Positions 44,809-55,060 of a stretch of DNA of 64,000 nt are shown one piece after another. A program made the translations under genes and the position numbers. Source of the DNA: Rodentibacter caecimuris (GTDB taxonomy: Bacteria > Pseudomonadota > Gammaproteobacteria > Enterobacterales > Pasteurellaceae); assembly GCF_024622045.1 (NCBI RefSeq), contig NZ_JANKBP010000001.1; one strand, 5' to 3'. Position 1 is the first letter of the stretch. Every line of letters begins with the position of its first letter. Under the pieces are notes generated by a model. It worked only from the letters and a program-made list of their open reading frames with translations. It was not told where the DNA came from and searched no databases.

Positions 44809-46782
44809 TTAAACTTTTCGCATCATCAATAAGAAATAAGTGCCGCCCACTAAGGTTGCGACTAACCCCGAGGGAATTTCGTAAGGAAATAAAAGTTGTC
44901 GCCCGATCCAGTCAGCGATCAGCATAATGGTGCTGCCAAGCAGTGCGGAAATCAGTAATTGTTGCCGTGCTTTATACACGCCTAAAAAATGGGTTAAGTG
45001 TGGGACGAGCAAACCGATAAAGCTCAACGGGCCGATCATTAGGGTGGAAAGTGCGGTTAAAATTGCGCTAAAAATAATCAGTATCCATCGAGTGCGTTTG
45101 ATGTTCAAGCCAAGGGCTTGTGCCATTGGGGTTTGAAGTGATAATAAATCCAGCCAACGGCTAAAAATCAAACTCATCGCCAATAATACCAATGTCAATA
45201 AAATAAACGGTATGGCAAGATTCGGATCGGTATTTTGTGTCGAACCCGAAGTCCAGCTGATTAATTGATTCGCACGCGGATCACCGGTGGCAACGGCAAG
45301 ACGTTGAAGCGTGTCGAACAGTGCGGAAAGGCTGATCCCTGTCAGTAACACTTTTTCCGGCAGCATTCCATTGCGTTGATTAATGGCGGCTAGAATCATT
45401 AATGCAATAAAGGCACCGCTGATACCGGCAAGCCAAAACCAAACCGTTGCTTGGGCGGAAAAAATAAAGAGTAGGGCGAGAATGCCCATGCTTGCGCCTG
45501 ACGATACACCGAGTAATTCAGGGCTTGCCATCGGGTTTAAGGTTAAACGTTGTAATAATACACCGGACAGGGAAAGCAAAATTCCGGCACAGATCGCAAT
45601 CAATATGCGTGGATAACGTAAAGCGAGAATCTCCAAATCAAAGGCATTATCGGGAACGAGGAATTTCCATTGTGAATGGAATGTGTCTTTACCAAGACAC
45701 AGCGCAATAAGCAAACTGACCGCAAATAAGGCAATCATCAACAGGGTAAAGTGCGGTCGATATTGGCGGGGTTTTTGTGGGGCTGCGTCTGTCAAACGTC
45801 CGCTATGCGGGAGCGCTCGGAACATCAACCAAAGTAATAACGGCGTGCCAAGTAAAGCCGTGACTGCACCGGTCGGCAGGCTGATTTGAGCGTAAAAATT
45901 GATGATTTGCAAGACTAAATCGGTGATCGCCAATAGCAATGCGCCGACGATAAAAGCAGAGATTAATTGCCACGTTAAGGTGCGAACGCCCAGTTGGCGT
46001 ACGATAGTGGCAGCGGCTAATCCCACAAAACCGAGCATGCCTACTGCGCTGACGACGGAAGCGATCAAATAAGCGCTCACCACCACGCCGATAAAACGGA
46101 GTTTTCCTACCGGAACGCCAAGGCTTTTGGCGTTATTATCATTTAAGGCAAGCATCGTGAGCGGGCGGCGTAAGGTAAAAATTAAGGCAAAACTCACCGC
46201 ACTTTGCACAAACAATAATTGGCTGTCGTGCCAACTTTCCTGGACTAATGAGCCGGCACCCCATTGTGTCAAACCGCGTGATTCTTCAGGGTAGAACAGC
46301 ATCATCATACTACTGAAAGAACCAAAATAGAGGTTCACCACAACCCCGGCTAAAATCAATAATAACGGAGACATCGTTTTGCGTGCCGCAAGGATTATCA
46401 CCAATAGCAGACTGAATGCCGCTCCGGCGAGGGCAATAATGCTTGAACCGTATTCCAATAACGTCGGTGCAAAAATAGCGACTAAAAATAGGCTGAATTG
46501 AGCACCGCTGTTAATGCCCAGCGTGCTGTCGGAGGCGAGCTGATTCCCCATGACTTGTTGTAATAATAGACTGGCGAAGGCGAGGCTTCCTCCGGCTAGT
46601 AGAGCAATGGCAATGCGTGGAAAGGTATAGCTTTGGATTAACAATAAATCAAGATTATCGGTGAAATAAAAAAGCGCAAAAATAGGATGCCCAATAGGAA
46701 GTTGCACATTCAACAAGAAACCGGTAAGCACAATGAAAATGCCACTTAACACAAAAATGAAAGCCAAAGCACGATTTACCAT
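44809..46782 (-). CDS. fhuB: Ferric hydroxamate ABC permease FhuB (fused two-domain)
   Basis: 657-residue inner-membrane permease made of two homologous FecCD/BtuC-type halves of about 325 residues, each with about ten helices. Each half has the coupling segment: GFVGLAAATIVRQLGV in the N-terminal half and SFIGLLVPHLTHFLGVYKA in the C-terminal half. Only FhuB-type permeases are fused in this way. It overlaps fhuD by 7 bases and precedes the receptor gene by 32 bases. Confidence 0.95.
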   Translation of the reverse strand: MVNRALAFIFVLSGIFIVLTGFLLNVQLPIGHPIFALFYFTDNLDLLLIQSYTFPRIAIALLAGGSLAFASLLLQQVMGNQLASDSTLGINSGAQFSLFLVAIFAPTLLEYGSSIIALAGAAFSLLLVIILAARKTMSPLLLILAGVVVNLYFGSFSSMMMLFYPEESRGLTQWGAGSLVQESWHDSQLLFVQSAVSFALIFTLRRPLTMLALNDNNAKSLGVPVGKLRFIGVVVSAYLIASVVSAVGMLGFVGLAAATIVRQLGVRTLTWQLISAFIVGALLLAITDLVLQIINFYAQISLPTGAVTALLGTPLLLWLMFRALPHSGRLTDAAPQKPRQYRPHFTLLMIALFAVSLLIALCLGKDTFHSQWKFLVPDNAFDLEILALRYPRILIAICAGILLSLSGVLLQRLTLNPMASPELLGVSSGASMGILALLFIFSAQATVWFWLAGISGAFIALMILAAINQRNGMLPEKVLLTGISLSALFDTLQRLAVATGDPRANQLISWTSGSTQNTDPNLAIPFILLTLVLLAMSLIFSRWLDLLSLQTPMAQALGLNIKRTRWILIIFSAILTALSTLMIGPLSFIGLLVPHLTHFLGVYKARQQLLISALLGSTIMLIADWIGRQLLFPYEIPSGLVATLVGGTYFLLMMRKV

Positions 46783-47666
46783 GTTTCACCGCCCTGTAAT
46801 AAGCCATTTGCAAACACAGTGATAAAACGTTCTGCGGAAGGTAAGGCACCGAATGTCCAAACGGCAGGTAAAATCAAGGGTTCTTTCGCCATCGGTAAAT
46901 GCTGCCATAAGGTATTATGCGTGAGTGCCGAGGCAATATTATTCGGATAGGGTTTAATCACCACAAATCGTGTATTTTTTGACAATTTTGCCAACTCGGT
47001 AATCTCGATATTTTGAAAGCCCCAATAATTCACGTTATGAGAATAGGCATTTTGAAAGCCAAGTTGCCGAATCACCGCACCGAGCAGGCTGTTTTCACCA
47101 TAAATGCGCAAATGGCGTGTATCAATAAATTGTACCAACGCCACAGGGCGATCCGTAAAAGGCATTAAGTGCGGTCGATATTCGGCAATTTTTTTCTGAT
47201 AATTTTCAAGTAAGGTTTGTACGGCTTGTGGTTTACCGATGATCTTGCCGATTTGTTGGGTCGCCGCCACGACGTTATGCCACGCATTTCCTTCTTTATA
47301 AAACTCCACGTTGTAGACTTTTCCATAAGCGGATAATTTCTCATTCAACGCCACATAAAAATGGCTATGAATAAAAGTAAGCGGTTGTGCATTTAAGGAA
47401 TGTGACAAGGTTGAAATCAGTTCAAAATTAGGCTGTAAACGGACACCTAAATCAACTGTATTTTTAGGCAATGCTGGTTCTATCACCCAAGTTTGATAGC
47501 TTTTCACATCGCCCACGGCAAGTGGTGCTTCGCCTAGCGCAATTAAGGTTTCCGCCACCGACCAATCCACTGTAGCATAACCGGCTTGCGATTCGCCTGC
47601 CGACACTTGCAGGCAGCCGAAAAGTGCGGTCAGAATCGTGAGCGTTTTTTTAATAAAGTGCGGCAT
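46776..47666 (-). CDS. fhuD: Ferric hydroxamate periplasmic binding protein FhuD
   Basis: 296-residue periplasmic binding protein with a signal peptide MPHFIKKTLTILTALFG. Matches the class III (FhuD/BtuF) fold: YATVDWSVAETLIALGEAPL near the N-terminus and an inter-domain helix (about 135-160). Delivers ferric hydroxamates to FhuBC. Position between fhuC and fhuB matches E. coli and Haemophilus fhu operons. Confidence 0.92.
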   Translation of the reverse strand: MPHFIKKTLTILTALFGCLQVSAGESQAGYATVDWSVAETLIALGEAPLAVGDVKSYQTWVIEPALPKNTVDLGVRLQPNFELISTLSHSLNAQPLTFIHSHFYVALNEKLSAYGKVYNVEFYKEGNAWHNVVAATQQIGKIIGKPQAVQTLLENYQKKIAEYRPHLMPFTDRPVALVQFIDTRHLRIYGENSLLGAVIRQLGFQNAYSHNVNYWGFQNIEITELAKLSKNTRFVVIKPYPNNIASALTHNTLWQHLPMAKEPLILPAVWTFGALPSAERFITVFANGLLQGGETW

Positions 47667-47667
47667 A

Positions 47668-48432
47668 TTAATAAAAGCTCACAGGACGGTGGGTTTCGGG
47701 GTGATCAATGACATTGAGCCCAATGCCGTAAATTTGTTGTAATGAGGCGGGATTGACAATATCGTGAGCATTACCTTGTGCTAATAATTTTCCACTGTGC
47801 AACGCGACTAAATGATCACAAAAACGGGCGGCGAGATTGATGTCGTGAATCACAATAACCACGCCAAGGTTTAATTCACGGCTCAGTTGCTGAATCAGTT
47901 GCATGACTTCTACCTGATGAGCGATATCTAAGGCGGCTAAAGGTTCGTCAAGCAATAAAAAGCGGCTTTCTTGTGCTATCAGCATCGCCAGCCAAATTCT
48001 CGAACGTTCTCCACCGGAAAGGGTATCGACCAATTGATCGGCAAATTTTTCGGTATGGGTAAGTTGTAACGCGCGTGTGACGGCTTGTCTGTCCGCCTCG
48101 GTTTCACGCCCAAACAACCCATTCCACGCGTAACGCCCCATGGCGATGAGTTCTTTTGCCGTCATATTGGTGGTTTGGGGCAAATGTTGCGGTAAATAAG
48201 CCACCTGTTTGGCAAAATCCCGACTATTCCAGTGCTGAATAGAACGATTATCCAACAAAATATCGCCGCTAGAGAGGCGTTGTTGTCGTGCCATTAGCTT
48301 GATTAATGTGGATTTACCGGAACCGTTATGCCCGATTAACCCATAAACCTTACCGTTTTCAAAAGAGAGGGAAGTCGGGTGGAGCAGTGTTCTCCGGGGA
48401 ATTGAAAATGACGCTTGTCGAAGTTGAAACAC
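47668..48432 (-). CDS. fhuC: Ferric hydroxamate ABC ATP-binding protein FhuC
   Basis: 254-residue ABC ATPase. Walker A GHNGSGKSTLIK, signature LSGGERSRIWLAML, Walker B RFLLLDEPLAALDIAH, and switch His in VIVIHDINLAARF. Close to FhuC/FecE-type ATPases. First gene of the fhuCDBA operon, preceded by a sigma-70-like promoter overlapping a possible Fur site. Confidence 0.95.
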   Translation of the reverse strand: MFQLRQASFSIPRRTLLHPTSLSFENGKVYGLIGHNGSGKSTLIKLMARQQRLSSGDILLDNRSIQHWNSRDFAKQVAYLPQHLPQTTNMTAKELIAMGRYAWNGLFGRETEADRQAVTRALQLTHTEKFADQLVDTLSGGERSRIWLAMLIAQESRFLLLDEPLAALDIAHQVEVMQLIQQLSRELNLGVVIVIHDINLAARFCDHLVALHSGKLLAQGNAHDIVNPASLQQIYGIGLNVIDHPETHRPVSFY

Positions 48433-48463
48433 AAATTATCCAAAAACTACAGAAATGAGTGCA

Positions 48464-48492
48464 ATTTTATGTGAAAACTATTCTTATTTCAA
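48464..48492 (-). promoter_or_regulatory. Candidate promoter with overlapping Fur-like palindrome for fhuCDBA
   Basis: On the minus strand TTGAAA (48487-48492) and TAAAAT (48464-48469) are 17 bases apart, 32 bases before the fhuC start. A 20-bp imperfect palindrome with outer arms TGAAA/TTTCA (48472-48491) overlaps the -35 and spacer. Iron-uptake operons are commonly Fur-repressed; match to the Fur consensus is only partial. Confidence 0.5.
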
Positions 48493-48507
48493 CTTTAGCG
48501 ACATCAC

Positions 48508-49968
48508 TCACAGTAACGGACTAAATAAAAAGAACAAACGTTCGATGATACGATTGTAAAATGGTCGGGATAGCCATTTTTCTCTGTCTAGACGGTCTGA
48601 ATTTGCGATATAGCTCTCATGTAGGATCGAAACTTCATTGGCAAAGGCAAGATCTTCTACGGCAAGCGCCAGTTCAAAATTCAAGAAGAAACTGCGTAAA
48701 TCCATGTTCATTGTACCGACTAAGGCGAGTTTGTTATCGATAAGCACGCTTTTGGTGTGTAATAAACCTGCTTTAAATTCATAGATTTTCACGCCGGCGG
48801 CAAGGAGATCGTCAAAAAAAGTACGGCTTGCCCAGCCCACCATAAGGGAATCATTTTTCTTCGGTAGAATAATTGAAACCTCCACGCCCCGTAAGGCGGC
48901 AATGCGTAACGCTTCGGCAATACTGTGGCTTGGCACGAAATAGGGAGAGGTGATGACAATGCTTTGTCTGGCGGCATAAATTGCCAACGCTAAGCTTTGC
49001 GGTGCCAGATCATCGGGGAATGCCGGGCCGGTAGCGATAACTTGAACGGAGTGGGTGTCATAATCATCAATCGGCACAAGCGGACAATTTGGTAAAGGTA
49101 ATGGCAATTCAACGCCGGTTTCAATTTCCCAATCCCAAGCGTGTAGGCTGTTTAACACGGCCGAAACCGCACCGTTAACCCGCACCATAATATCCACCCA
49201 ATTTCCAACTTTGCTGTTTTGTTTAAAAAAAGCAGGATCGACCATATTCATACTGCCGGTGTAGGAAATTTGATTATCAATGACAATGATTTTGCGATGT
49301 TGGCGTAAATCAATCCGACTAAAAAACATCCTAAATAGATTGACATAAAGGGTTTCGACAATTTCGATGCCTTGTTTGCGTAACGCCCGACATGCTTTAC
49401 TTTTTAGGAAAGGGCGACTTCCTACGGAATCCAATAAAATGCGGATTTCTACCCCGCGCTGTTTGGCATCCAATAAGGCTTGGCTGACTTTTTCTATCAT
49501 GCCTTGGTTCGACCAAATATAAAAAACCATATTAATGGAATTCTGTGCTTGTTGAATATCCTTGATCAGATGGTGAATAATGCTTTCGGGGGTGTCTAGA
49601 ATATGCAATTCATTGCCTTTGATACAAGGAATGCCGAGACGTTGATAATTCAGATCAAAGAGCGGTCGGTATTGCCGATTTTTTGGCATACCGACAAGCG
49701 AAGATTGTTGTGATAAATGAGCTAACCATTCACTATATTTCGGGTGTAATGTTTTGAACGCCTTAGCACGTTTTGTACCTAATTTTATCTCGCCAAAAAC
49801 CAAATAGGCAACGACACCGATAAGCGGCACTAAATAAATGATCATCAACCAAGAAAGCGTGGCGGAGACTGCTTGTTTTTTTACGAGCAAACGCAACGTA
49901 ACGGAAATCACTGATACCCAAACTATCATTGGGGCAATATAAACCAGTATAATATGTTCAAAACTCAT
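48508..49968 (-). CDS. cls: Cardiolipin synthase
   Basis: 486-residue inner-membrane phospholipase-D-family enzyme that condenses two phosphatidylglycerols to cardiolipin. Two N-terminal helices (about 8-28 and 38-58), then two HKD motifs: HRKIIVIDNQISYTGSMN at His224 and HTKSVLIDNKLALVGTMN at His404. This is the ClsA layout. Its start overlaps that of the divergent pseudouridine synthase if the longer start of that gene is used. Confidence 0.95.
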   Translation of the reverse strand: MSFEHIILVYIAPMIVWVSVISVTLRLLVKKQAVSATLSWLMIIYLVPLIGVVAYLVFGEIKLGTKRAKAFKTLHPKYSEWLAHLSQQSSLVGMPKNRQYRPLFDLNYQRLGIPCIKGNELHILDTPESIIHHLIKDIQQAQNSINMVFYIWSNQGMIEKVSQALLDAKQRGVEIRILLDSVGSRPFLKSKACRALRKQGIEIVETLYVNLFRMFFSRIDLRQHRKIIVIDNQISYTGSMNMVDPAFFKQNSKVGNWVDIMVRVNGAVSAVLNSLHAWDWEIETGVELPLPLPNCPLVPIDDYDTHSVQVIATGPAFPDDLAPQSLALAIYAARQSIVITSPYFVPSHSIAEALRIAALRGVEVSIILPKKNDSLMVGWASRTFFDDLLAAGVKIYEFKAGLLHTKSVLIDNKLALVGTMNMDLRSFFLNFELALAVEDLAFANEVSILHESYIANSDRLDREKWLSRPFYNRIIERLFFLFSPLL

Positions 49969-49986
49969 AAAATTTTAACCGCACTT

Positions 49987-50724
49987 ATGGAATTCGAGAT
50001 TCTTTATCAACATCGTGATTTTATCATTATTTATAAACCTTGTGGCGTAAGCGTACATAAAGATCAGGAAACCGTTGGTCTAACCACGCAAGTGGCGAAT
50101 CAACTGGGTATGGCGCAAGTGTGGTTAGTACATCGATTGGATAAAGTCACCTCAGGATTATTAATTCTTGCCTTAAATGCAGAAAGTGCGGCTGAATTTT
50201 CACGACTTTTTGCTGAACATAAAATACAGAAAACCTACCTCGCGTTAAGCCATCAAAAACCAAAAAAGAAACAGGGGCGGATTATCGGTGATATGAAAAA
50301 AGCCCGTAATGGGGCATGGAAACTTTGCCAAAGTAAAGACAATCCTGCGATTACCCAATTTGCAAGCATTAGTTGCGAACCGAATTTACGTTTGTTTATC
50401 CTCAATCCCCAAACCGGCAAAACCCATCAATTACGGGTTGCTATGAAAAGCCTTGGCAGCCCGATTTTAGGCGATGATCTCTATGGCAAAAACACGGCTG
50501 AAATTATTCACAAACTCGATCACTCGTTTGTTCACCTCTCACGAGGACGTTGGCAAAGCCAACGTTCAAAAAACGTTGTTTTTTGTGACCGCACTTATTT
50601 ACACGCCGCAAGGTTGGAATTTGAATTTCACGGTGAAAAATTTGATGTGAAGGCAATGCCGAAAGAAGGGGAATGGTGGCAAAGGGAATCTGTGCAAAAT
50701 ATGATTTTGCAAGGTGAAATGTAA
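49987..50724 (+). CDS. RluA-family RNA pseudouridine synthase (TIGR01621 type)
   Basis: 245-residue enzyme isomerising uridine to pseudouridine in RNA. Catalytic Asp52 lies in WLVHRLDKVTSGLLIL, and PQTGKTHQLRVAMKSLGSPI and GDDLYG are the other RluA signatures. No S4 domain. An insertion-like stretch RNGAWKLCQSKDNP is typical of the TIGR01621 branch. The start at 49987 (MEFEILYQH) is preferred; a start at 49954 would overlap cls and begins on an uptake word. Target RNA unknown. In H. influenzae this gene is followed by xthA; here a type I restriction operon intervenes. Confidence 0.88.
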   Translation: MEFEILYQHRDFIIIYKPCGVSVHKDQETVGLTTQVANQLGMAQVWLVHRLDKVTSGLLILALNAESAAEFSRLFAEHKIQKTYLALSHQKPKKKQGRIIGDMKKARNGAWKLCQSKDNPAITQFASISCEPNLRLFILNPQTGKTHQLRVAMKSLGSPILGDDLYGKNTAEIIHKLDHSFVHLSRGRWQSQRSKNVVFCDRTYLHAARLEFEFHGEKFDVKAMPKEGEWWQRESVQNMILQGEM

Positions 50725-50779
50725 TTGGTAGAATTTGGCACGTTTTAAAAAAAGAGTGGTTAATTTGAGAGACGTTTTA

Positions 50780-51892
50780 ATGGAAAAATTAGTATCTTGT
50801 CAGTTAGGTGATTTAATTGAGTTTCAACGTGGATATGATTTGCCTCGTTCCGAATTTGTAGAGGGTGAATATCCTGTTCAATCATCAAATGGTATTTTAG
50901 GATATCATAATGAATATAAAGTTATAGCGCCGGGGATTACCATTGGTAGAAGTGGTACGGTTGGTATTCCACATTTATTACGCAAAAATTTCTTTCCGCA
51001 TAATACAGCCCTTTTTGTAAAAGATTTTAAAGGAAATGACGTTGAGTATATTTACTATCTTTTGCGTTATTTGGATTTAGGAAACAGAAAATCAGGTTCA
51101 GGCGTTCCCACGATGAATCGAAATCATCTTCATCCTTTAAAAATAAAAGCCTATCGAGATCTCATCAAACAACAAAAAATCGCCAATATTCTCTCAACTC
51201 TCGATCGAAAAATCGCCCTGAACCAACAAATCAACCAAAAGCTCGAAGCGATGGCGAAGCAGCTTTATGATTATTGGTTTGTGCAATTTGATTTCCCTGA
51301 TGAAAATGGCAAGCCTTATAAATCTTCAGGCGGTGAGATGGTTTGGTGTGAGGTGTGGAAAAGGGATGTGCCGAAAGGCTGGCGGACAGCCAATCTAGCT
51401 GAATTAATTGAGCTGAAAACAGGGAAGGAAGACGCTAATTTTTCCTCTGAAAATGGACAATACCCATTTTTCACTTGTAGTGAACAAGTTTCAAAATGTG
51501 CTCAATATGCTTTTGATGAAAGAACAATATTGCTTGCAGGTAACGGTTCATTTTCTGTGAAAAAGTTTCAAGGAAAATTTAACGCTTATCAGCGAACTTA
51601 TTTAATAACTCCCTTTGATGAAAAATTATATATGCCAATCTATTTTGTAGTAAAAGATAGCATTAGGAACTTTATTTCAGGTTCTAGAGGATCGATTATT
51701 AAATTTATTACAAAAGGTGACATTGAGAATCTTAAGATCACGATTCCTTTAAATGGAAATTTAGGGTTTGCAAAAATATTGTTAGTATTTTTTGAAAAAC
51801 AACAACTGCTTGATAGTGAAACCCAAAAACTCACTCAACTCCGTGATGTTCTTCTCCCAATGCTAATGAATGGGCAAATTTTCGTGGAATAA
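50780..51892 (+). CDS. hsdS: Type I restriction-modification specificity subunit HsdS
   Basis: 370-residue DNA-recognition subunit. Two variable target-recognition domains (about 1-115 and 200-315) are each followed by a conserved helical region: IKQQKIANILSTLDRKIALN ending in YDYWFVQFDFP, and the C-terminal QKLTQLRDVLLPMLMNG. Each domain reads half of a bipartite target. The frame is open upstream to a TTG at 50735, but the ATG at 50780 with GAGAG spacing fits the family N-terminus EKLVSCQLGDLIEFQRG. The recognition sequence cannot be deduced. First gene of hsdS-R-M. Confidence 0.93.
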   Translation: MEKLVSCQLGDLIEFQRGYDLPRSEFVEGEYPVQSSNGILGYHNEYKVIAPGITIGRSGTVGIPHLLRKNFFPHNTALFVKDFKGNDVEYIYYLLRYLDLGNRKSGSGVPTMNRNHLHPLKIKAYRDLIKQQKIANILSTLDRKIALNQQINQKLEAMAKQLYDYWFVQFDFPDENGKPYKSSGGEMVWCEVWKRDVPKGWRTANLAELIELKTGKEDANFSSENGQYPFFTCSEQVSKCAQYAFDERTILLAGNGSFSVKKFQGKFNAYQRTYLITPFDEKLYMPIYFVVKDSIRNFISGSRGSIIKFITKGDIENLKITIPLNGNLGFAKILLVFFEKQQLLDSETQKLTQLRDVLLPMLMNGQIFVE

Positions 51893-51904
51893 AAAGGATA
51901 TTTT

Positions 51905-54900
51905 ATGGCGTCTAATTTTAATGAAAAAACGCGTGTTCAAGTACCGGCGGTGGTGCATTTATGCCGTTTAGGGTATCAATTTCTTTCCCTAAAACAGGCG
52001 AACTGGGACATTGCAACCAATATCTTCACTGATATTTTTAAACAAGCCGTGGCAAAAATTAACCCGAATTCCACCGCACTTGAGATTGAGCAAGAATTAA
52101 GGGATTTGAGCATTTCCCTTAAAAATGAAGATTTGGGCAAAGCCTTTTATCAACGCTTGGTGCAAACCGGCGGTGTGCGCTTGATTGATTTTGACAATAT
52201 TGAGAATAACCAATTTCATGTAGTGCAAGAACTCACCTGTGGCGATAAAGAAGGAGACAATTTCCGCCCGGATATCACTTTGCTGATCAATGGTTTACCG
52301 TTGGTGTTTTTAGAAGTGAAGCGCCCGAATAATCCAAAAGGCTTAATTGCAGAAGCGGAGAGAATGGAATATCGTTGCCAAAAGGCGGCTTTCCGACCTT
52401 ATCTTAATGCCACACAGTTGATGATTTTTTCTAATAATCAGGAATATCTTGAATTTGATCCTTATAAAACTCAAGGGGCGTTTTATGCCACGTTAGGCAG
52501 AAAAGGCGTGCAATTTAATTATTTCCGTGACGAAAATGAAATTTTGAACGAACAAGCCCGCGAACGCAATAAATCCTTAATAGAAATTCCAGAAGCAGAA
52601 TTAAATCGGATTTTATTAGATTTTAATGCTCCGACTTTAAAAAACGATGCGCAATTCAACACGAATCTCAATTTCAATACGCCAACTCATCGCATTTGTA
52701 CGGCATTATTAAGCAAAGATCGCTTGTTGTTTTTGCTGAAATATGGCTTGGTTTATGTGGATGAAACAACCGGTTTAGAAAAACATGTAATGCGCTATCC
52801 GCAACTTTTCGCCGCAAAAGCGATTATGCGTTATTTAAATGCAGGTAAACAAAAAGGCATTATTTGGCATACTCAAGGCAGTGGCAAAACCGCCTTGGCT
52901 TATTATTGCACCCATGTGTTGAGGGATTTTTATAAAACTAAACAGGTGATCCCCAAATTTTATTTTATTGTGGATCGCATTGATTTGCTGGAACAAGCGA
53001 AACGGGAATTTGTAAGCCGTGATTTACAAGTCAATACGGTAAATAGCCGTGAGGAATTTGCCAAAGCCATGAAAGAAAATGCCGCTTTAAGCGGTGTGGA
53101 TGGCAAAGCTGAAATTACCGTAGTAAACATTCAAAAATTCCAGAATGTGGATGTATCAGACATCACCAAAGATTATGACATTAACGTGCAGCGCATTTTT
53201 TTCATTGATGAAGCGCATCGTAGTTTTGGTAATAAAGTGATGGAAGTCAGCCGTTTTCTTACTAGTTTAATTAATGCTGATCCTTGTGCCGTGCATATCG
53301 GTTTAACCGGTACGCCGTTATTAGGTGGGGCGAAAAATCGCATTGGTTCAACAGCAATCTTTGGGGATTACATTCACAAATATTATTACAATCAATCCAT
53401 TTCCGATGGTTATACTTTGCGACTGATTAGGGAAGAGATTGAAAGTAATTACAAAGCAGAATTAAGCAAGGTGCTTGAAGAATTAAAAATTCAGAAAGGT
53501 AGCTTCAAAGGGCGTTCAGTTACTTGCCGTCGTCGTTTTGTGGAACCTATGCTGGATTATATTGTGCAGGATTTTGAGAAATTCAGAAAACAGAAAAATG
53601 ATCCTTCATTAGGGGCTATGGTGATTTGTGACAGCAGCGATCAGGCCCGTATGATGAGTTTTGTATTTAACGAAAAATACGCCGAACATAAACAAGATTT
53701 GTCTGCTTATCGGGAAAAACTCGCTGAAAATGATCCGCACTTTGAGGGCGATTGGCGACAAACAGCAGACCCAAGGTCTTCGTACGCACCCTCACACGAA
53801 AGAACAGTAAAATCAGCAGCGTTGATTTTATCGGATGAAGGCAATAAACAATACCGTAAAGATTTGGTGGAAGATTATAAAGCTGCCAAGATTGATATGC
53901 TTTTTGTTTATAATATGTTGCTCACCGGATTTGATGCTAAACGTTTGAAAAAACTTTATTTAGGACGAGTGGTGAAAGAGCATAATTTATTGCAAGCTCT
54001 CACTCGTGTGAATCGCACTTATAAAGATTATGAGTTTGGCTATGTTGTGGATTTTGCAGATATTCAGTCAGAATTTGATAAAACCAATGCAGCTTATCAA
54101 GCCGAATTGCAAATGGAACTGGGTGATGAAGCGGAGCATTATTCGCAATTGTTTAAATCACAAGAAGAAATTGATGCCGATATTAAATCTATTAACAATG
54201 TGCTATCTGTTTTCACTACTGAGAATGCTGAAATTTTCCGCCAAGAAATTGATGATATTGATGAAAAGCCTAAACTGTTGGAATTAAAACGGACGTTAGA
54301 GCTGGCAAAAAACCTTTATAATCAACTTGCCATTTCAGATAAATCGCAATTAGGCAGGCTTCAGTTTGCGCAATTGAATTTGCTTTATCGACAAGTAATG
54401 GACAGATTAGGTGCGATAAATTTAATGGAGCGAATGGACGATGGCGATATGCAGGGCGTGCTGAAGGAAGCTTTAGAAAATATTTATTTCACCTTCCATA
54501 AAAAGGGCGAAGCGGAATTGAGATTAGCGGATAGCTTGCAAACTCAAATGCGTAAAACCCGTGAAGAAATGGCACAGAATATTGATCCAAAAGATCCGGA
54601 ATATGTCTTGTTGTTGGATGAATTAAAGCGTTTGTTTGAGAGCCGCAATGTAAAATCGGTAAGCCAAGCAGAAATGCAGGAGCACATTCATATTTTGAAA
54701 GAAATTGAGACTAAGGTGCGACGAATGAACGCTGAAAATGCCCGCCTAGCTTCTAAATTTGAAGGCGATGCCAAGTTTGTTCGAGTATTTAAACAGGGCA
54801 TTAAAGATTTTGGCTTAAAAGCAAGTCAGTCAGATTTTGTGAATGGTTTGAAGCAAATTAAATTTAGTAATGATCAATTTGTATTGAATCAAGGGCAATC

Positions 54901-55048
54901 AATTCAAACAGCACAGACCTATTTTGAAAAAGAAAGTTTGAGACAGCTTGTTAAGCTTACCGATGAATATCATCTACCATTAGACGTACAAGCGATTAAG
55001 AGATTGAATAAATTGATTGTTGATGAATATGTCAGCGCTAATTATTAA
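51905..55048 (+). CDS. hsdR: Type I restriction endonuclease subunit HsdR
   Basis: 1047-residue motor/nuclease subunit. N-terminal PD-(D/E)xK nuclease: FRPDITLLINGLPLVFLEVK with Asp123, Glu137 and Lys139. Superfamily 2 helicase motifs follow: I HTQGSGKTALAY (about 323-334), II IFFIDEAHRSFG (about 430-441), III HIGLTGTPLLGG, and VI region HNLLQALTRVNRTYKDYEFG. A C-terminal helical region mediates assembly. One uptake word lies near codon 57. Intergenic gaps are 12 bases to hsdS and 12 to hsdM, so the three genes form one operon. Confidence 0.95.
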   Translation: MASNFNEKTRVQVPAVVHLCRLGYQFLSLKQANWDIATNIFTDIFKQAVAKINPNSTALEIEQELRDLSISLKNEDLGKAFYQRLVQTGGVRLIDFDNIENNQFHVVQELTCGDKEGDNFRPDITLLINGLPLVFLEVKRPNNPKGLIAEAERMEYRCQKAAFRPYLNATQLMIFSNNQEYLEFDPYKTQGAFYATLGRKGVQFNYFRDENEILNEQARERNKSLIEIPEAELNRILLDFNAPTLKNDAQFNTNLNFNTPTHRICTALLSKDRLLFLLKYGLVYVDETTGLEKHVMRYPQLFAAKAIMRYLNAGKQKGIIWHTQGSGKTALAYYCTHVLRDFYKTKQVIPKFYFIVDRIDLLEQAKREFVSRDLQVNTVNSREEFAKAMKENAALSGVDGKAEITVVNIQKFQNVDVSDITKDYDINVQRIFFIDEAHRSFGNKVMEVSRFLTSLINADPCAVHIGLTGTPLLGGAKNRIGSTAIFGDYIHKYYYNQSISDGYTLRLIREEIESNYKAELSKVLEELKIQKGSFKGRSVTCRRRFVEPMLDYIVQDFEKFRKQKNDPSLGAMVICDSSDQARMMSFVFNEKYAEHKQDLSAYREKLAENDPHFEGDWRQTADPRSSYAPSHERTVKSAALILSDEGNKQYRKDLVEDYKAAKIDMLFVYNMLLTGFDAKRLKKLYLGRVVKEHNLLQALTRVNRTYKDYEFGYVVDFADIQSEFDKTNAAYQAELQMELGDEAEHYSQLFKSQEEIDADIKSINNVLSVFTTENAEIFRQEIDDIDEKPKLLELKRTLELAKNLYNQLAISDKSQLGRLQFAQLNLLYRQVMDRLGAINLMERMDDGDMQGVLKEALENIYFTFHKKGEAELRLADSLQTQMRKTREEMAQNIDPKDPEYVLLLDELKRLFESRNVKSVSQAEMQEHIHILKEIETKVRRMNAENARLASKFEGDAKFVRVFKQGIKDFGLKASQSDFVNGLKQIKFSNDQFVLNQGQSIQTAQTYFEKESLRQLVKLTDEYHLPLDVQAIKRLNKLIVDEYVSANY

Positions 55049-55060
55049 CTGAGAAACAAA

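Noticed and set aside
50735..50779. Upstream TTG start for hsdS
   Set aside because: The extension adds 15 residues with no family similarity and no ribosome site; the ATG at 50780 fits better.
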